Source: Phoebastria nigripes
Lineage: Eukaryota; Chordata; Aves; Procellariiformes; Diomedeidae
Reading direction: 5' to 3'
Assembly: GCA_035582835.1 (NCBI GenBank)
Contig: JAYKAV010002662.1
Location: forward strand, 803,718 to 867,717
Length of the DNA: 64,000 bases
In this document: positions 13,824 through 26,200 of the stretch, piece after piece
Numbering within the stretch: the first letter of the stretch is position 1
How the letters are laid out: the number at the start of each line of letters is the position of its first letter
Made by a program: the position numbers and the translations under genes
Notes under the pieces: model-generated
Seen by the model: the letters and a program-made list of their open reading frames with translations, nothing else
Told to the model about the DNA's origin: nothing
Database searches by the model: none

Positions 13824-14660
13824 TGTGTGTTCAAGATCTGATTTTCAGGAGTTTGAATCTTAGGGAAATCACTAGATGTTTTATGTGCATTTCTTTTCTC
13901 CAAACTGTTGATTTTATCTACAGTTTTTAGTCTTTAAAAATGCTACACTTGCTTTCATTGAGCTGTATGTAATTTTTTACCAGTTTGGGTTTTTTTATCC
14001 TGGTAGACCAATAAGCAAGTTGAAAAGAAAGGCCAGGACTCCTGTTTATTTAGTAACACCCTCTCCAGACCTGTTCCTGCAGCCAGCGTTGCAGCTCACA
14101 GTGCTGCCTCTCTGTTGTGTCTTTTGTCCTCCAGCAACACTGTCAAACAGTAACAGAGGAGACTCAAAAACATCTCAGATCTTTTTCTGACCCTTGCAGG
14201 AGTTTAAATGTTCCACACGTGATTGTGTGTTTGGCTAGAAAATACGCCTGGGCATCGGTAGGCATTTATTGCATCTCTTCTGTTTTAGATCAGTCCTGTT
14301 TGCTTCCTCAGTCCAGAGACATATTTTAGCAGCCAGTTATTTCATGTAATTTACAGTATCTGCTTTGGATATTTCTAGGAAAACTCTCAATGTAGTGTCT
14401 TAGTATGGCATGACCTTTGATTGTGCAGAGATCCAGGTTGGTTAATAATAGGCTAACGTCACTGCGTGAGTTCAAGGAAAAAAATGTGTTGGAACGGAAG
14501 GAAGGGGGTCTCAATATGATGGAGAATCTCTGTGAGGTTATCTTAAGACTTGAGAAGGACTTCTGAGTCCATGCATCTTAAATTCAGTCATTGTGGTCTG
14601 GAAAACTAGGTCTGTACTACATGAATTTATTTTTCTGCTGTGTTTTTTTTTTTTATCTAG

Positions 14661-14815
14661 TGTCCCAATGTAATATCAGCTTGAAGAAGCAGAGGAGTCG
14701 AAGTATCTTTAGCACCTTATTCTGCTGCTTTCGTGACTACAATGTCGAACCACCATCTACCAATAGCACCAGTGCTCTTCCTCCTTTGGTGGAGGAGAAT
14801 GGAGGACTTCAGAAG
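14661..14815 (+). CDS. CTDSPL: CTDSPL coding exon 2 (N-terminal regulatory region)
   Basis: The exon starts after a T-rich tract ending TATCTAG and stops before GTCAGG. Two bases complete a codon begun in exon 1, then 51 full codons follow (about residues 28-78 in human numbering), ending in phase 0. The translation has the family's basic patch ([11 protein letters not shown]), the double-cysteine segment FCCFRDYNV, a Ser/Thr/Pro linker and the conserved [12 protein letters not shown]. The region is non-catalytic; in the paralogue CTDSP1 the paired cysteines are reported to be palmitoylated and to direct membrane localisation, which may hold here by analogy. Relative to human, the linker is the least conserved part and is richer in Ser/Thr/Asn. 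The split codon begins with a base not visible here; with G it would be Val where human has Ala. Confidence 0.96.
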
Positions 14816-17800
14816 GTCAGGCTTTTATCTTATTTTGCTGTCATATGGGTCTTGTAAGCAAGGTTTAACTCTGCGCTTCTGAAGGTTTGTCTTAATAGGT
14901 TTCCCCCATGGGGAACATGTTATGAGTTACAGAAAAAATTACTGTTTTGGTGGTGAATTGCTAATACTATCTATTCAGCTGCAATTTAAAACTAACTTTT
15001 CCATGAGGGGTATTGGCACTATACATTTTNTAAGCAAACAACATTTAAAACCTGAGTAAGACACTAAAAAAATGTGGACTTCTCATAAAACTTCAAATGC
15101 TGAGTTGTCTCTAGCTTTGATTCTCTTTCGCAACTACAGGAAGGTTAAAATGTGTCCACTGGAGCATAGTGGAACCTCTTTGAATGTCAGTTGAAAGGGT
15201 TTTCAGTGACATGAAAACAGTTCAAAAACGGGGGGAACCATAATTGTTTGGAGCTTTTTTCTAACCAGTTCACCTATATTTAATGCACGCTGAGTCCAGA
15301 GGTATCAGCTTTTGGCCATTTTTCCAGGTTATTAAGTTTTGTTTACCTAGTAAGTCAAATTAATTGATATAAACTTTTAGCACTTCAAAGCATTGTATGT
15401 ACGAGCAGCATGGTACTTTCATTTAGTTCTAGTAATTATATTGCTTTGCCATACTGATGAAATCACAACACAAATGATTTTATATGTTCTTTTTAAATCT
15501 GGTAACACTGAGAGCATTTGCATTATGAACTGAAGAGTTTCAGTTCAATATAGCAAACACAGGAATACCATCTTTTCCATACCATGTTGTTTTTCAGCAC
15601 TCTCAAAACTCCACTAGTGCTATACTCTTAATTGAAACACCATTCCCCTCACACTTTTCCAGGACTTTAAGAGATTGCAAATATAGGTGTATCCATGATG
15701 GGTAATAATAGCAGAAGTGGAGATGTCTCTGTCTTTTCACCCTTCTGCTCTTCACACTAGTTTTTCATATTTGATGCAGCTGATAATTCTTACCTACCTT
15801 GTCCAGTCCATTTTATTTTGTTTTGAATTTTGCTGGTTATGTTTGAATTCTGAAAAGCTCAGGAGAAAGAGCAGAGGAACTGTTTGGTGGGAGAGAGGAA
15901 AGGAAAGCAAATTAAAGTGATGGAAACTAAGAATATGTGTGGAGGTAAAGTCTGAACTGCAACAGTTCATGCTGAAACTGCTCACGCAGAGGTAAAGTGC
16001 ACTGAAAATTCCTCTGCCAAGAGGAGGAATTGTATGTGTATTTTTAGACTTCTTTTGCTGGCCAAGGTATATTTTGACTGAAATGAGGGAAATCTAGGAA
16101 AGGGAAAGCCGAGTAGTGCGTGGCATGTATGCGCACGTTCACCTGAAAAGCAAAAGAAATGGGAAACGAGTAAAATTTCCCTTTCCGCTATGGTAGGGAA
16201 TGGAAAGGAGGCAGAGGTGAGGCTACCAGCAAAGTTACAAATGAGAGAAAATGACAGTTCATTAGAAAGAAAAATGTAAAGGAAAAAAATTTGTTTTTTC
16301 TATAGAAAATGTGAGTTAAAATGGTTTGGAGTCAGTAGTTTTCAGATTGCATTTTGTAAAATTATTATTAATTACTTTCTAAATATATCTTATGCCTTGA
16401 GCAAGTGATTGCATGTATGTTCACACAAGTTTCCATCCTAACTCTGTGCTACCTTAGTGAACGGTTTTGAAGTTGTGCAATACTCATACACAAGCCCAAG
16501 ACACAAATCACAGAATTCATAGCATTACCAGGCTACAGCTTAATTGAGTAGAAGAGTTCAAGGAATATGCTGAAAAGAATTATTAAAGAGTGCATTTTCT
16601 TCAAACAGAATGAAATGCACTCAGATGCGTACAGATCTTTGTAGAAGAAATCAAGTATGGCTAAGCTTTTCGGTAGTTCTTAAGTGAGTGCAAATAAATC
16701 TGTAACATTTCTATTTTAAATGCAGTATTGAAGACTAACAAGCTTTGTATGTGTTTTTATATGCTGTTCTTATTTTCAGTGCTAACATGGTTAGTGTAAG
16801 TAGGAAATTCTTTTAAAGAAAGAAAAACAGCATTGAAGACTTGGATATATTTGAATATCGTTACGCTGTCAGGCTAGGGCTTTTTACCAGGAGAGCTGTG
16901 TTTTAGAACCACGCAGACTGGTTGGATTTGACCGAGTTACACTGAGCATGTTGTCTAGATTCAGAAGTGATAAGTAAGTTGGGTGAAAGTACATGCAACA
17001 GTGGGCCTCCGTTTCTAAATTGGTGACATGAAATGTCCAGGAATGACAAAATTACCTGTTTTAGGAACGAAAAGAAAGCCTGACAACACACTGCTTAAAC
17101 TCCTTTGCTGTTTAATTAAAGCTNTTGTTGCATTAATCTGCCTGCCAGGTTAAGAATAGTTTAAATTCTGTTGAGCTGCTGTTCAAATGGTCACTTACTT
17201 ATATCTGCCATCTCTTTTGTATGTTGTATTAATTATTTATCACATCACAGGTGACCTCTGACCGTGGCCCAGTCAGTTCATGTGTTGTGACCCTTTCCTT
17301 CAAAAATGGAAAAAGAAAATTGCACAATAATGTTAAATAGTTACTATTAGAAACTAGTATAAAATGGCTTGGATGTACTTTCCTTCTGTCTTTACTGTTC
17401 AGTAGAGTTGTTACATGAAAACTGGTGATAAAAGACTTCAGAGGAGGGAAAGGAATGGAGGAAGCCTCTGCTGGTTTCACAGGAATTCAGTGTTTGTTCT
17501 GTGTTGCTTCTGGCGTATTCTTGAAATTGATGTGACAAGCTAACTTCCTTCTAATTAGGAGTCTCATTCTTTCAATGCTAACCTGTTGTAGAGGAGGGAA
17601 AGCAGCGAAGAGTATTTTATCAANTAATTGAAAACACAGTTCTGAAATTTTGTTCAGAGTAATTGCATTGTGCGATTTAGGGTTTTTTATTATTATTTTG
17701 CTGTGTTAGAAAAAATGAAATCAGTGCTTCAAATTAAGTCAGTGCTTCATTTAGTATTTTACCAAATGATGTGACTTGATTATGCTTGGCAAGTCAAGGG

Positions 17801-20800
17801 TCATGTCACTTCTTCATAGGATTGGAAGAAACACCAAACTAAGCATGGTTTTGAATAAACAGGGTTTTTCAGCACTGACGTTGATTCCATTAGGGGAAAA
17901 AGCCCAAAAACTTCTTTAAAGTATTGAGTTCACTTTTAAACCTTCTACTCACAGAGCAGCTGCTTGTCCAAGTGTGACTCTAATACTGGTAATGAATGAT
18001 CCATTCTGTCTCTAAAGTTTCAATACAACCTTTTTCAATAACAACTTGTATTTACTGAAACTATTGTATATTTATTTTTCTTAAAATGTGATAGCTTTTT
18101 AGTGCAGCACAAAGATGTATTCTAAGACATAATATCTATTACAGTGGGTATATCAGCCTGTCTACAGCTTGGATGCCAAGCCAGATGTGTCATTGGGAGC
18201 ACACAATGTTCAGCCTCATGAAATCCTTGCTAATTTTTTCCTGCCTCCTCAGCAGCAGGCAGCTCACCAAGACCTTCCAGCCAGTTTTTTTAGGGTCCAG
18301 AGTGTTGGGAGAGGGAAATGTTTTTTGTTTTCGTCTGAATAAATTCAAATCTCAATTTCTGTTCTTCAATTAGCAACTTGACTCAATTTGTGTATTTTCT
18401 GGGCATGCTTCTTGGTGTAAGGTTGTTTTTTTTTTTCTTCTGGGTAAGTTTGTTTTTGAGGTTTGAAGTGTTTGCAGATACAGATTTCATCTGCAGGCTT
18501 CAAGGAGGGATACAGATAGCGAAAGGTGAGAAAAGCTAGATGCAAACTGGCTCTCTCTTCCCTTCGCCTTCAGTTGTGGTGGGTGAGGGAGCTCTGACAA
18601 GTCTATCGGCACTTTGCCATTTCACTTGCAACCCACTTCCACTAGAGTCATCTCTGCTTTTGTTCCACAGTTAGAGCCAAATCGGGCAGATGGCTCGTGT
18701 TCAATAAGATGAAACATGAATGAGGAAGGGTTTTTTTTATACTTGTTGGATTAGAGGAGAAGGTCTTGATCCACACTCAACAGGGAAGAAGACAGAATTA
18801 GAAGAAGGTTTATTCTGGGGGCAGCAGCTGCCCCCGCTGCTTTCCCTGTAACAGGAATGAAGCCAGAAAGGTCAAGTCCTTGCATTTCCACCTCACCCAT
18901 CTTAACCACTACAAAAGTTAGGTCTCCTTCTCCCCGCTGCTTTTTGCTGCACGGTGCTGTCATCTCCAAGGTGATGCTGGAAAGCTGTTTTGATGACCTG
19001 TTGTCATGTCNCCAACACTCTTGTCTGCTTCGGAGATCTCTATTTATGACACACTTGAAAGTGCAGGGGAAGGGATCTTCTCTATCCAACATGAATATGG
19101 TTCACCAGAATGAGAAAAACGGCTTGTAGGGAGCACATTCTTGAGGTCAAAAGTAGTATCTCCTTCATGCAAGAGACCTAGAGGAGCCACATGAGCATGG
19201 ACTCTTTGATGGGGAGTCTGTTAACAGCATGTTTTCCGAACAGACGTGGAAACCAGTCTCACTCCCCAGTGTGGAGGAAGATAAGTGAGATTAATGTAAG
19301 TAATAGTAATCTTCCTCCTGCTTAACCTTTACTGATCAGAGCAAGAAAATTCCTAGTGTTTGGTTCTGTTGGTCACCATCAGCATGCAGTATGGTAGGTC
19401 TATTTAGAAAAAAAAAACCTCTGCATAGCTGTGTTTGGTTCCTCTGTCTCTGCCTACTCATTCTGACCTTCTTTGCCTAAAAAGTGCTCTATATTAAGAG
19501 ACAAAGCTCGATAGTCCAAGTCCATGAAAGAGTCAAATAGCTACTATATTGTTGTTTTTAAAGAACCTATCACGGTCTAGTATAAGCTTTGTGTTAAAGA
19601 AATGAATATGATAAATCTGTTCTTTTGATCAGCTGCTNCTTTTAAGGGGTTATTCTTTAAAATGAAACAGTTCCTTATCTTTGAATACAGACTGTTCTCA
19701 AAAAAGCAAAATAGTATGGTCTGTTACTTGATGCTCATTGATCCTGTACGTGACCGTAGACAAACAGCATTAATGAACAGATGCGGTACTGAAAATGATG
19801 TGTCTCTTGGACTAAAATTACNTAGCTAAGGGAAAAGGTAGGACTTATCGTTTCATCTGTATATATCATGCCATGAAAAAAAAAACTGATTTCAGTGGCT
19901 GGACAAATCAGTTCCTGGGTTATCTTAGTGATACAGTGGGGGAATTTTGTCATTCTAGGAACAGCTTTGTCCTGTTACCAGCATCAGGAGCTCGTGGAAA
20001 GACTTTAACAAATGCAGTCATCTGTCATCTATTTCAAACGATAGCGTTATGACCTACTTCCCTTCCTGTTCCAAGGCACCAGGAAATGAGGCAGGACACT
20101 TTTAAAAAGTTTCCCATAGCAGGCTTGTTTTTAAAAAGCGTTTGCCTGCTCATGAACACTTATACTTTACCAGCAGACTCTTGCATTTATCTTTCTGCTT
20201 GTTTTTCCAGTTGTCATCATTACCATTTTGATTTTTGCATGGGTACTTTCAGGGTTCCTCTTAGGAAATTTGCTTGTTTTCCTTGTTTTTTGATTTAAGA
20301 AATTCTGCAAGAAAAATAAAGGGAACAGTAATGCAAGTCCTTTAGCAGCTTAGGTTGTGGATTCCCATGAAAGTCAGGATTAACAGTAATACCGTGGGGT
20401 GCAGCTCTTGCTTCAAGAGATTGCCAAAATAGAAAGCAAGTTANGCCGCGGTGAGTGCCTCTTGAAGTCTGTGGGAGAACCTGATGTAATACACAGCTAT
20501 ATTTGTGTCCAAGAGTAAGATAATCTCGTACCGTAACTGTGGATATGCCTCTACCTCTCGTATACTGTTTTCGTCTATTGACAGAAGAGGAGCTCCAGTT
20601 GTATTTTATTCTCTCTACCAGTGAATGCAAAAAATGCCATTCAAAACAAAACAAAACATGGGTTCCAATCTGTGCTCTGCCTGTGTAACCATGTCCTTGA
20701 TAACAATTTGATCACAGGCCAGCTAATCTGACTGGCACCTACTCAAATTCACTCCTTCCTCAAATGGCCCACGAATTTCAGGTGATACTCCACTAACAGG

Positions 20801-22051
20801 ACATTAATGTGCTGAATTATATTTTTTTTCTTTTCTTTTTGCCATTATCTTGAGGAAAATTTGGATTCTTACCAGTTTTTGTGTGTGTTTGTTTTTATAG
20901 AAATCAGATACTTTTTACTAAAGCAAAATTCTTGGTAGTTCATGGTAGTTGCTGCTCTCTAGCTGCTTCATCAGCTTCTCTGGATTTTGGTCAAACTTCA
21001 GTAAAAATTTCTGCTGTCGTAGCAACAAAAAGAGGACTTTAAAAATAATATTGAATTACTTTTGTTTGTCAGTGATGTGTCAACACTATGTTAGACACCA
21101 AAACAAGTGAGCACAAGACTTTTTCAGCTGGAAGAGGATGTTCTAATGTTGAAAACAGCTCTTTCAATAGATAGGCAATCTCCTGGTAGTCAGAGCCTGT
21201 GTTGTCCAAGTAATTAAAGAGTAAAATAATCTACCTAAGCAACAGCTGTGCTAGAAGGGTCAGCTTCCCTTTTTTTTTTATGTGCAGTGCCCACCAGAAA
21301 ACAAATACTTGTTTTTGACAGATTAGAAAGATTAGAAAATACAGTTCCTACTTCCCAAAATGACTTACATACTGAGTTGGCGACCCTGTGACCAGCCTGT
21401 CTCCATTGAGAAGCTGTAAATGGAAGCGTCTTTGTCTCCATATGTTGGATCCCAGGATGAGAAGAAAAGGTCAAGTTGGCCAAAGACTGTCTTGCCTTCT
21501 CCCAAGTACAATACAAAAGTGAGACCATGGGAGGAACACTGATACTGTTGCCTCTGTCTGGGTGATTCCTTAGATTGGTTTATCATCATCATGTCCATCT
21601 TGGGCATTTTGCTGTTGCCTAAGTGAAAATGCTGTTTTTTCTGAGGCAGTTGTCTCAAGTGAAGTTAACTTCAAGGAGTGGGCTTCTGCCCTGCTACAAG
21701 GTCTGGCTGAGCCTCTTGTTGCTGCAGTGAAAATAGACAAATATACCCATTAGTAGATCTTAAAGCTGAAGAAGTTACAGTAAATACAGGTACTTTCTTA
21801 TTATCATCTCTTATTAATCATAGCATGGGTTTTACCAGTCCAGTCTCCTAAAAATCATAAATGCCGATATACTAACCGATCATTTCAGCAACTAAAATGC
21901 AAGATCCTGTTTTTATTTTTTTTACCCTGGTTTCTTGAATACTTTGAACTTTTGGTTTAAAATGTTTGAGTGCTACATTTACTGCTTCAGACCTTTGTTC
22001 TACCCTTTAAAAGCCATTACCCTTACAGTGATTTTTTTTCTTTTTCCCCAG
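14816..22051 (+). other. CTDSPL: CTDSPL intron 2
   Basis: The 7.2 kb intron runs from the donor AAG|GTCAGG to the acceptor TTTTTCCCCAG. It is AT-rich, with no recognisable exon, RNA gene or young transposon. The longest frames (113 aa on the minus strand near 18.75-19.09 kb and 119 aa near 20.3-20.65 kb) each contain an unknown base and have overlapping frames or no recognisable domain, so they are not called. Confidence 0.9.
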
Positions 22052-22084
22052 GGTGACCAGATGCAGGTCATGCCTATACCAAGT
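22052..22084 (+). CDS. CTDSPL: CTDSPL coding exon 3 (33-bp cassette)
   Basis: Eleven codons, GDQMQVMPIPS, lie between the acceptor TTTTTCCCCAG and the donor AGT|GTATGT. Both ends are phase 0, so skipping keeps the frame. The human exon reads GDQRQVIPIPS, and a human isoform lacking these residues is known, so alternative inclusion is likely here too. The segment links the N-terminal region to the phosphatase domain. The bird-like copy has Met where human has Arg and Ile. Its small size makes it easy for gene predictors to miss, but the match in position, length and sequence is strong. Confidence 0.94.
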
Positions 22085-22961
22085 GTATGTATTTTTATCC
22101 CTTTTTCTTTTAATAATTTTCATAACTTTTGCTTTGATTCATCTTATGTTGCAGTCTAACAGGTCTGTTTTGTGTTGCATGTTAACAAAAGGATTTTATG
22201 TTCTGTCTGCAATGTTGTTTACTCAGAGATGAATTGAACTGCACGTGTTGTACAGGGACTAAAAGAAGAGTTTGGGTTTTATATGGTTTTCATCTTGCAT
22301 CTCAGTTAAACTCGTTTTCTGAATTTTTATCATTTTGAAAATGCGTGAAGTACTCTGAAAGTTGAAGTTACTTATTTTAATAGAGACAAAAGGTGACTTA
22401 TCATCACTATGTGGGACACAGTTACAAAAACCTTTTCCTCTAATTTTTCCCTATATTCCAGTTCGAAAAGAAGAGTTGGAAAATACATAATTTGTTTGAA
22501 ACAGCCCACTTTAGGAAAACAAAGAGTACACTGACGGTAGCTGCATTACTGCACTCATTCGAGATGATGCTCTCAGTATCAGCTGCTGTTTTATGGGCCT
22601 TAATATTTCTTACCTTCCCTGGATTAAACTTGGAATGGCATTTGGCATCTGAATTATTTTTTCAAAACTAAATAAAAGGAAGAAAAAAAAGTTCTTCAAA
22701 CTGAAGCTTTCGATTTAATTAGGTTTAACCTTTTTTGGTCAAAGCACTGCTCTTTTTCTACCTGTTTTTTGTGTGGATGAAGACTTAGACTTTTTAAATC
22801 TGGAAATACGTGGTTTTTTGAGCTCCTTTGCTGTTTATAATACTTCATTATTGCAGAGTTTTCCAGGAAGTAGCAGTGCTGATGTGTGGAGTTACTGACA
22901 CAGCCCTCTTTCTTGAGATATTTGGTAGCCCCTAAAGACCTGAATATTCCCCAAGATAGCT

Positions 22962-22988
22962 CCCCCCCCCCCCCCCCCCCCCCCCCCC
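22962..22988 (+). repeat. Homopolymer C27
   Basis: An uninterrupted run of 27 C in intron 3, followed by TTTCCC pyrimidines. Length is uncertain, as such runs are prone to slippage in replication and sequencing. Confidence 0.9.
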
Positions 22989-23189
22989 TTTCCCTTCCTT
23001 CTCGTGTAGCTCAACATTACAAGACTTCCTATAAGAACCCTGTCCGTGCTGCAGTGCAGTAGTGTCAGGAGATCACTATAACTGTGCAGATCACTTCCCT
23101 CCTTCACCACTTTTTCTTGGGTTTAAGAACTGTTAGAAATTACTCTTTATTGCTTACCAATTATTTCTAATACGAAATTACTTCTAATA

Positions 23190-23275
23190 TGGCTCATGCA
23201 TATGTTTGCGTGCATGTGTGTATGTATGTATACACACACATGTACATGCATGTAATTTGTATATATGCAGGTCTG
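23190..23275 (+). repeat. TG/CA compound microsatellite
   Basis: ATGCATATG, GTGTGTATGTATGTATAC and ACACACACATG runs follow one another in intron 3. Largely alternating purine-pyrimidine. Confidence 0.8.
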
Positions 23276-26200
23276 GGAATAGAAAACTTTGGATGTATGA
23301 AAATACTGATTTCTAAATTACTTCTCCTTTTACATACCTGCCAGATTCTGTTTGGTGACTGTAGTTGCTCTACTAGTAGTTATTTGAACATAGAACATGT
23401 TCTGGCTGTGTTCTGACCTGGAATAAAATTTTGCCTAAGAGTGAGTGTGGGTATTAATGAAATAAGAATTCAAACAGAACAAAATTTTGAAATGACAAAT
23501 GAGTACAGCTTTGTCAGGTACAAACATGAAATGAGATAACTTTGCTAGAACACCATCTTTCTGATGTTAAAGCAGTGCTCAGTTAGATTTGGGTAGTGGT
23601 AGGAAAATGAATGATTTGAGAAGCGTGGGGAGTTTTTTTCTTTTTTTTTTTTTTCTTTTAGCTCAACTGTAATTTTGCTGACCTATATTCCCAGCACTTT
23701 AATAAAGCAGTATAGTTAACTTTGCAGTCATGACGTAGAATTCTCAGTGAGCAGGTGACTTTAAACACACTCGTTCCTCTTCTCCAGTGCCATCTGATGC
23801 CTTCTTCCAGCAGGACATGCAAGTGTTGTCAAGCAACCATCGCCTGCAGGCAGTTGTGTGACATTTACTATCTGTATCAGGGTGTATTCTCGCTGTCAAA
23901 CAGAAGCCAGCGAGCATTAGTATGTAATAGTCTAAATAAAGACAGAAGTGAACTGCGTATGGAGAAAGTGGTAGGAACAAAGATGCAATGCCAACATTAT
24001 ATTTGAAGAATGCCTAAAATTAAAGCCATCCTTTTTGCCAGTCTTATAAGGGCTGTTGTCCTGTGCACTGAAGCCCAGAGGTTCACTCTGAGACAACTCT
24101 TAACTGTGTGATTAAGACCCATTAAGGCAGAAATTCTTGATGCTCTGCTACATAGGGTCGTGGATGAGACATAGACTGTTTGAACTGTATGTATTGTACA
24201 TACCAGGAGAAAAATCTTCTAAACAGACACAGAGTGAGCTTGGTCACGATTAAGTTGGACATTTACTTTTTATAGGACTCATTGCAAATGTGATCGCTTC
24301 AAGTGTTTGGAGAATTCCTTAGTGACTCTAAAAAGAGCACTGCCCGCTCCCTACTCATTAAACTTTCAAGTTGAAGCCTCCAATCAAAATATCAGGTTTT
24401 CTGGAGCTTTATCACGCACGTATAAAATCTGGCAATCTGCTGAGGTCACCTGTTTGAAAACTTCCATTGCTTTACGTGCATATGTGCAATATCAGTAAAG
24501 TATATTTTCTGCTGAATCAGATTTTTCCTGTATTAATTGCACTTAATTTAAAAACTTGAATTAATGTGAATTTTCACTTGGTTATTGATAGAGATAACTG
24601 CTAAGCAAGAAACATTCTAGCTTCAAGTTAGGTTATTCAGAAAATAGGAACAGTGCGACTGTTTTTTTTTTTAAAGATGAACTTTATCCTGTTTGTATGT
24701 CGTATTCTGAAACTGTTTCCAGATAAGGCATAGATTAAACAGCAGCGTAACTGATTTTTTCCTAATACTGCAAAATGATTTATTTTTAGGGCTGAAATAA
24801 ACACACACAAAATTAGAAAAAACAGTACCAGCTGACGCTTTGTGATAAGACCTGACTTAAAATACTTTTAAGTGTAGCTCAGGACACCTGTGCTTTCATG
24901 GATTTTTCTCAGCTTTGTTTGGAAAGGAATATGGTAGATAAATCAAAGTAGACCCATAGCAACTTCAGCACTTGTTTTCATTCTTTTGAATGAAAAAGTA
25001 GATGGAAATGCAAAGCTATACTCATGCACCTGCTTAAAATGAGTTGGAGCATCCATTTCTTTTGTTCAATTTAAAATCCCAGTATTAAAGCGTGGTACTC
25101 AAAAGTAGTCCTCAGAATCCCTGCAGAAGTTAAATCTTAGCATTGGGATATTGGTTTTTCACTTGTCCTCACCTACATTTAGACAATTTATTGTTACAAC
25201 TTTTTCTAGAAGAAATTTTGTGAATTGCCTGGGAGCTGGTGTCTTTTGGCAGCTGTGTTTTAAGTGGGAATAATTTATCTTCTGTTAGAGTATTTCTATG
25301 CATAACTGCTGGGAGAAGCTGTTAACTATGTAGAGTGCAACCAAAAGTGTGAATTGAAGGGAACATGAACAGCAAATTAATGTGCTGCACTTACGCTACA
25401 CAACATTTCCAGTACACAAAGGAAGGGCTTCTTAATTCTGATACTTGTCTCTGTGGGAAACATGGGCCTACAGGGAAGAAAGGTTATGATTGTTTTATAC
25501 AGTAAATTTCTGAAAGGTTTGTGTTGACCAGCTGTTTATGCTTCAACCAAAAGTCCTGTTTCCTTGCCGCCACCACCCCCCTTTTTTTTTTTTTTTTTCT
25601 TAGGGAATATACTATTTCCACGGGACTGAAGCAGTGCAGCAGTCGTTTCACTACAAGGTCTGTTAAGCTGATCAGCCATGAGACCTGGCTGGAATGCATA
25701 AATTCCAAACAGTGACTAGTTTAAAAGCTTTAACTTGTATACAATTTATGTCTTGTTGGAATTGAAGACCAAGCTAGGACTTACAGTACTGAGATACCGC
25801 ATGTTATTTTTCTGCTGAGTTCTGTGGAAGTCTGCAGTCTTTCAGAGAGTGTTGCATAGTAAATATGAGTTGCTGTTAGCCACAATTAAATACTCCTAAT
25901 CATCTTGGGTATCTTTAAAGCTACTGTGTTTAAAAAAAGAAATTATCAAAGATCCGTAACTATTCANTATTAACTATGATGGAAATCTGGTAATTACAAC
26001 TCTTCTTGGATATGTCTCCATTAGTGAGGAAATTAAACTACAATATTGAATAATGCTTGTTTCTGCCTAAAAGCTTTGCTACTCTTGGCATGTGGAAATT
26101 GCTTTAGATCAGAAAGCTTGAATGGCAAAACAAATGGACTGATATCCTACGTACAAATCCTTTAAGTTCCTAAAGCCTCAAAAATGTCGTCCTTGCCCCA

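Larger units (their letters stand above)
1..14660 (+). other. CTDSPL: CTDSPL intron 1 (3' part)
   Basis: AT-rich noncoding sequence ends at a pyrimidine tract and TCTAG acceptor before exon 2. Open frames here are short, overlap on both strands and match nothing I know. It contains homopolymers (T25 at 4546-4570), TG/TA-rich simple repeats near 3.4, 5.5 and 9.3 kb, an old CR1/L3-like fragment at 9.5-9.9 kb and an ATTTT microsatellite at 13.76 kb. The upstream donor and exon 1 are outside the window. That this is intron 1 follows from the exon 2 reading phase and the residues missing from the N-terminus. Confidence 0.9.

Noticed and set aside
14591..14660. ATG upstream in the same frame as exon 2 as an alternative N-terminus
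   Set aside because: The open frame passes through the pyrimidine tract and TCTAG acceptor of exon 2, and encodes poly-Phe there. The exon border fits the human one exactly.
18751..19129. Overlapping 113- and 90-codon frames on opposite strands in intron 2
   Set aside because: Opposite-strand shadows of one another with an N in both, no domain wording and no clear splice context.
22892..23110. Minus-strand ORF with a glycine run
   Set aside because: The poly-Gly is simply the C27 homopolymer read on the other strand.
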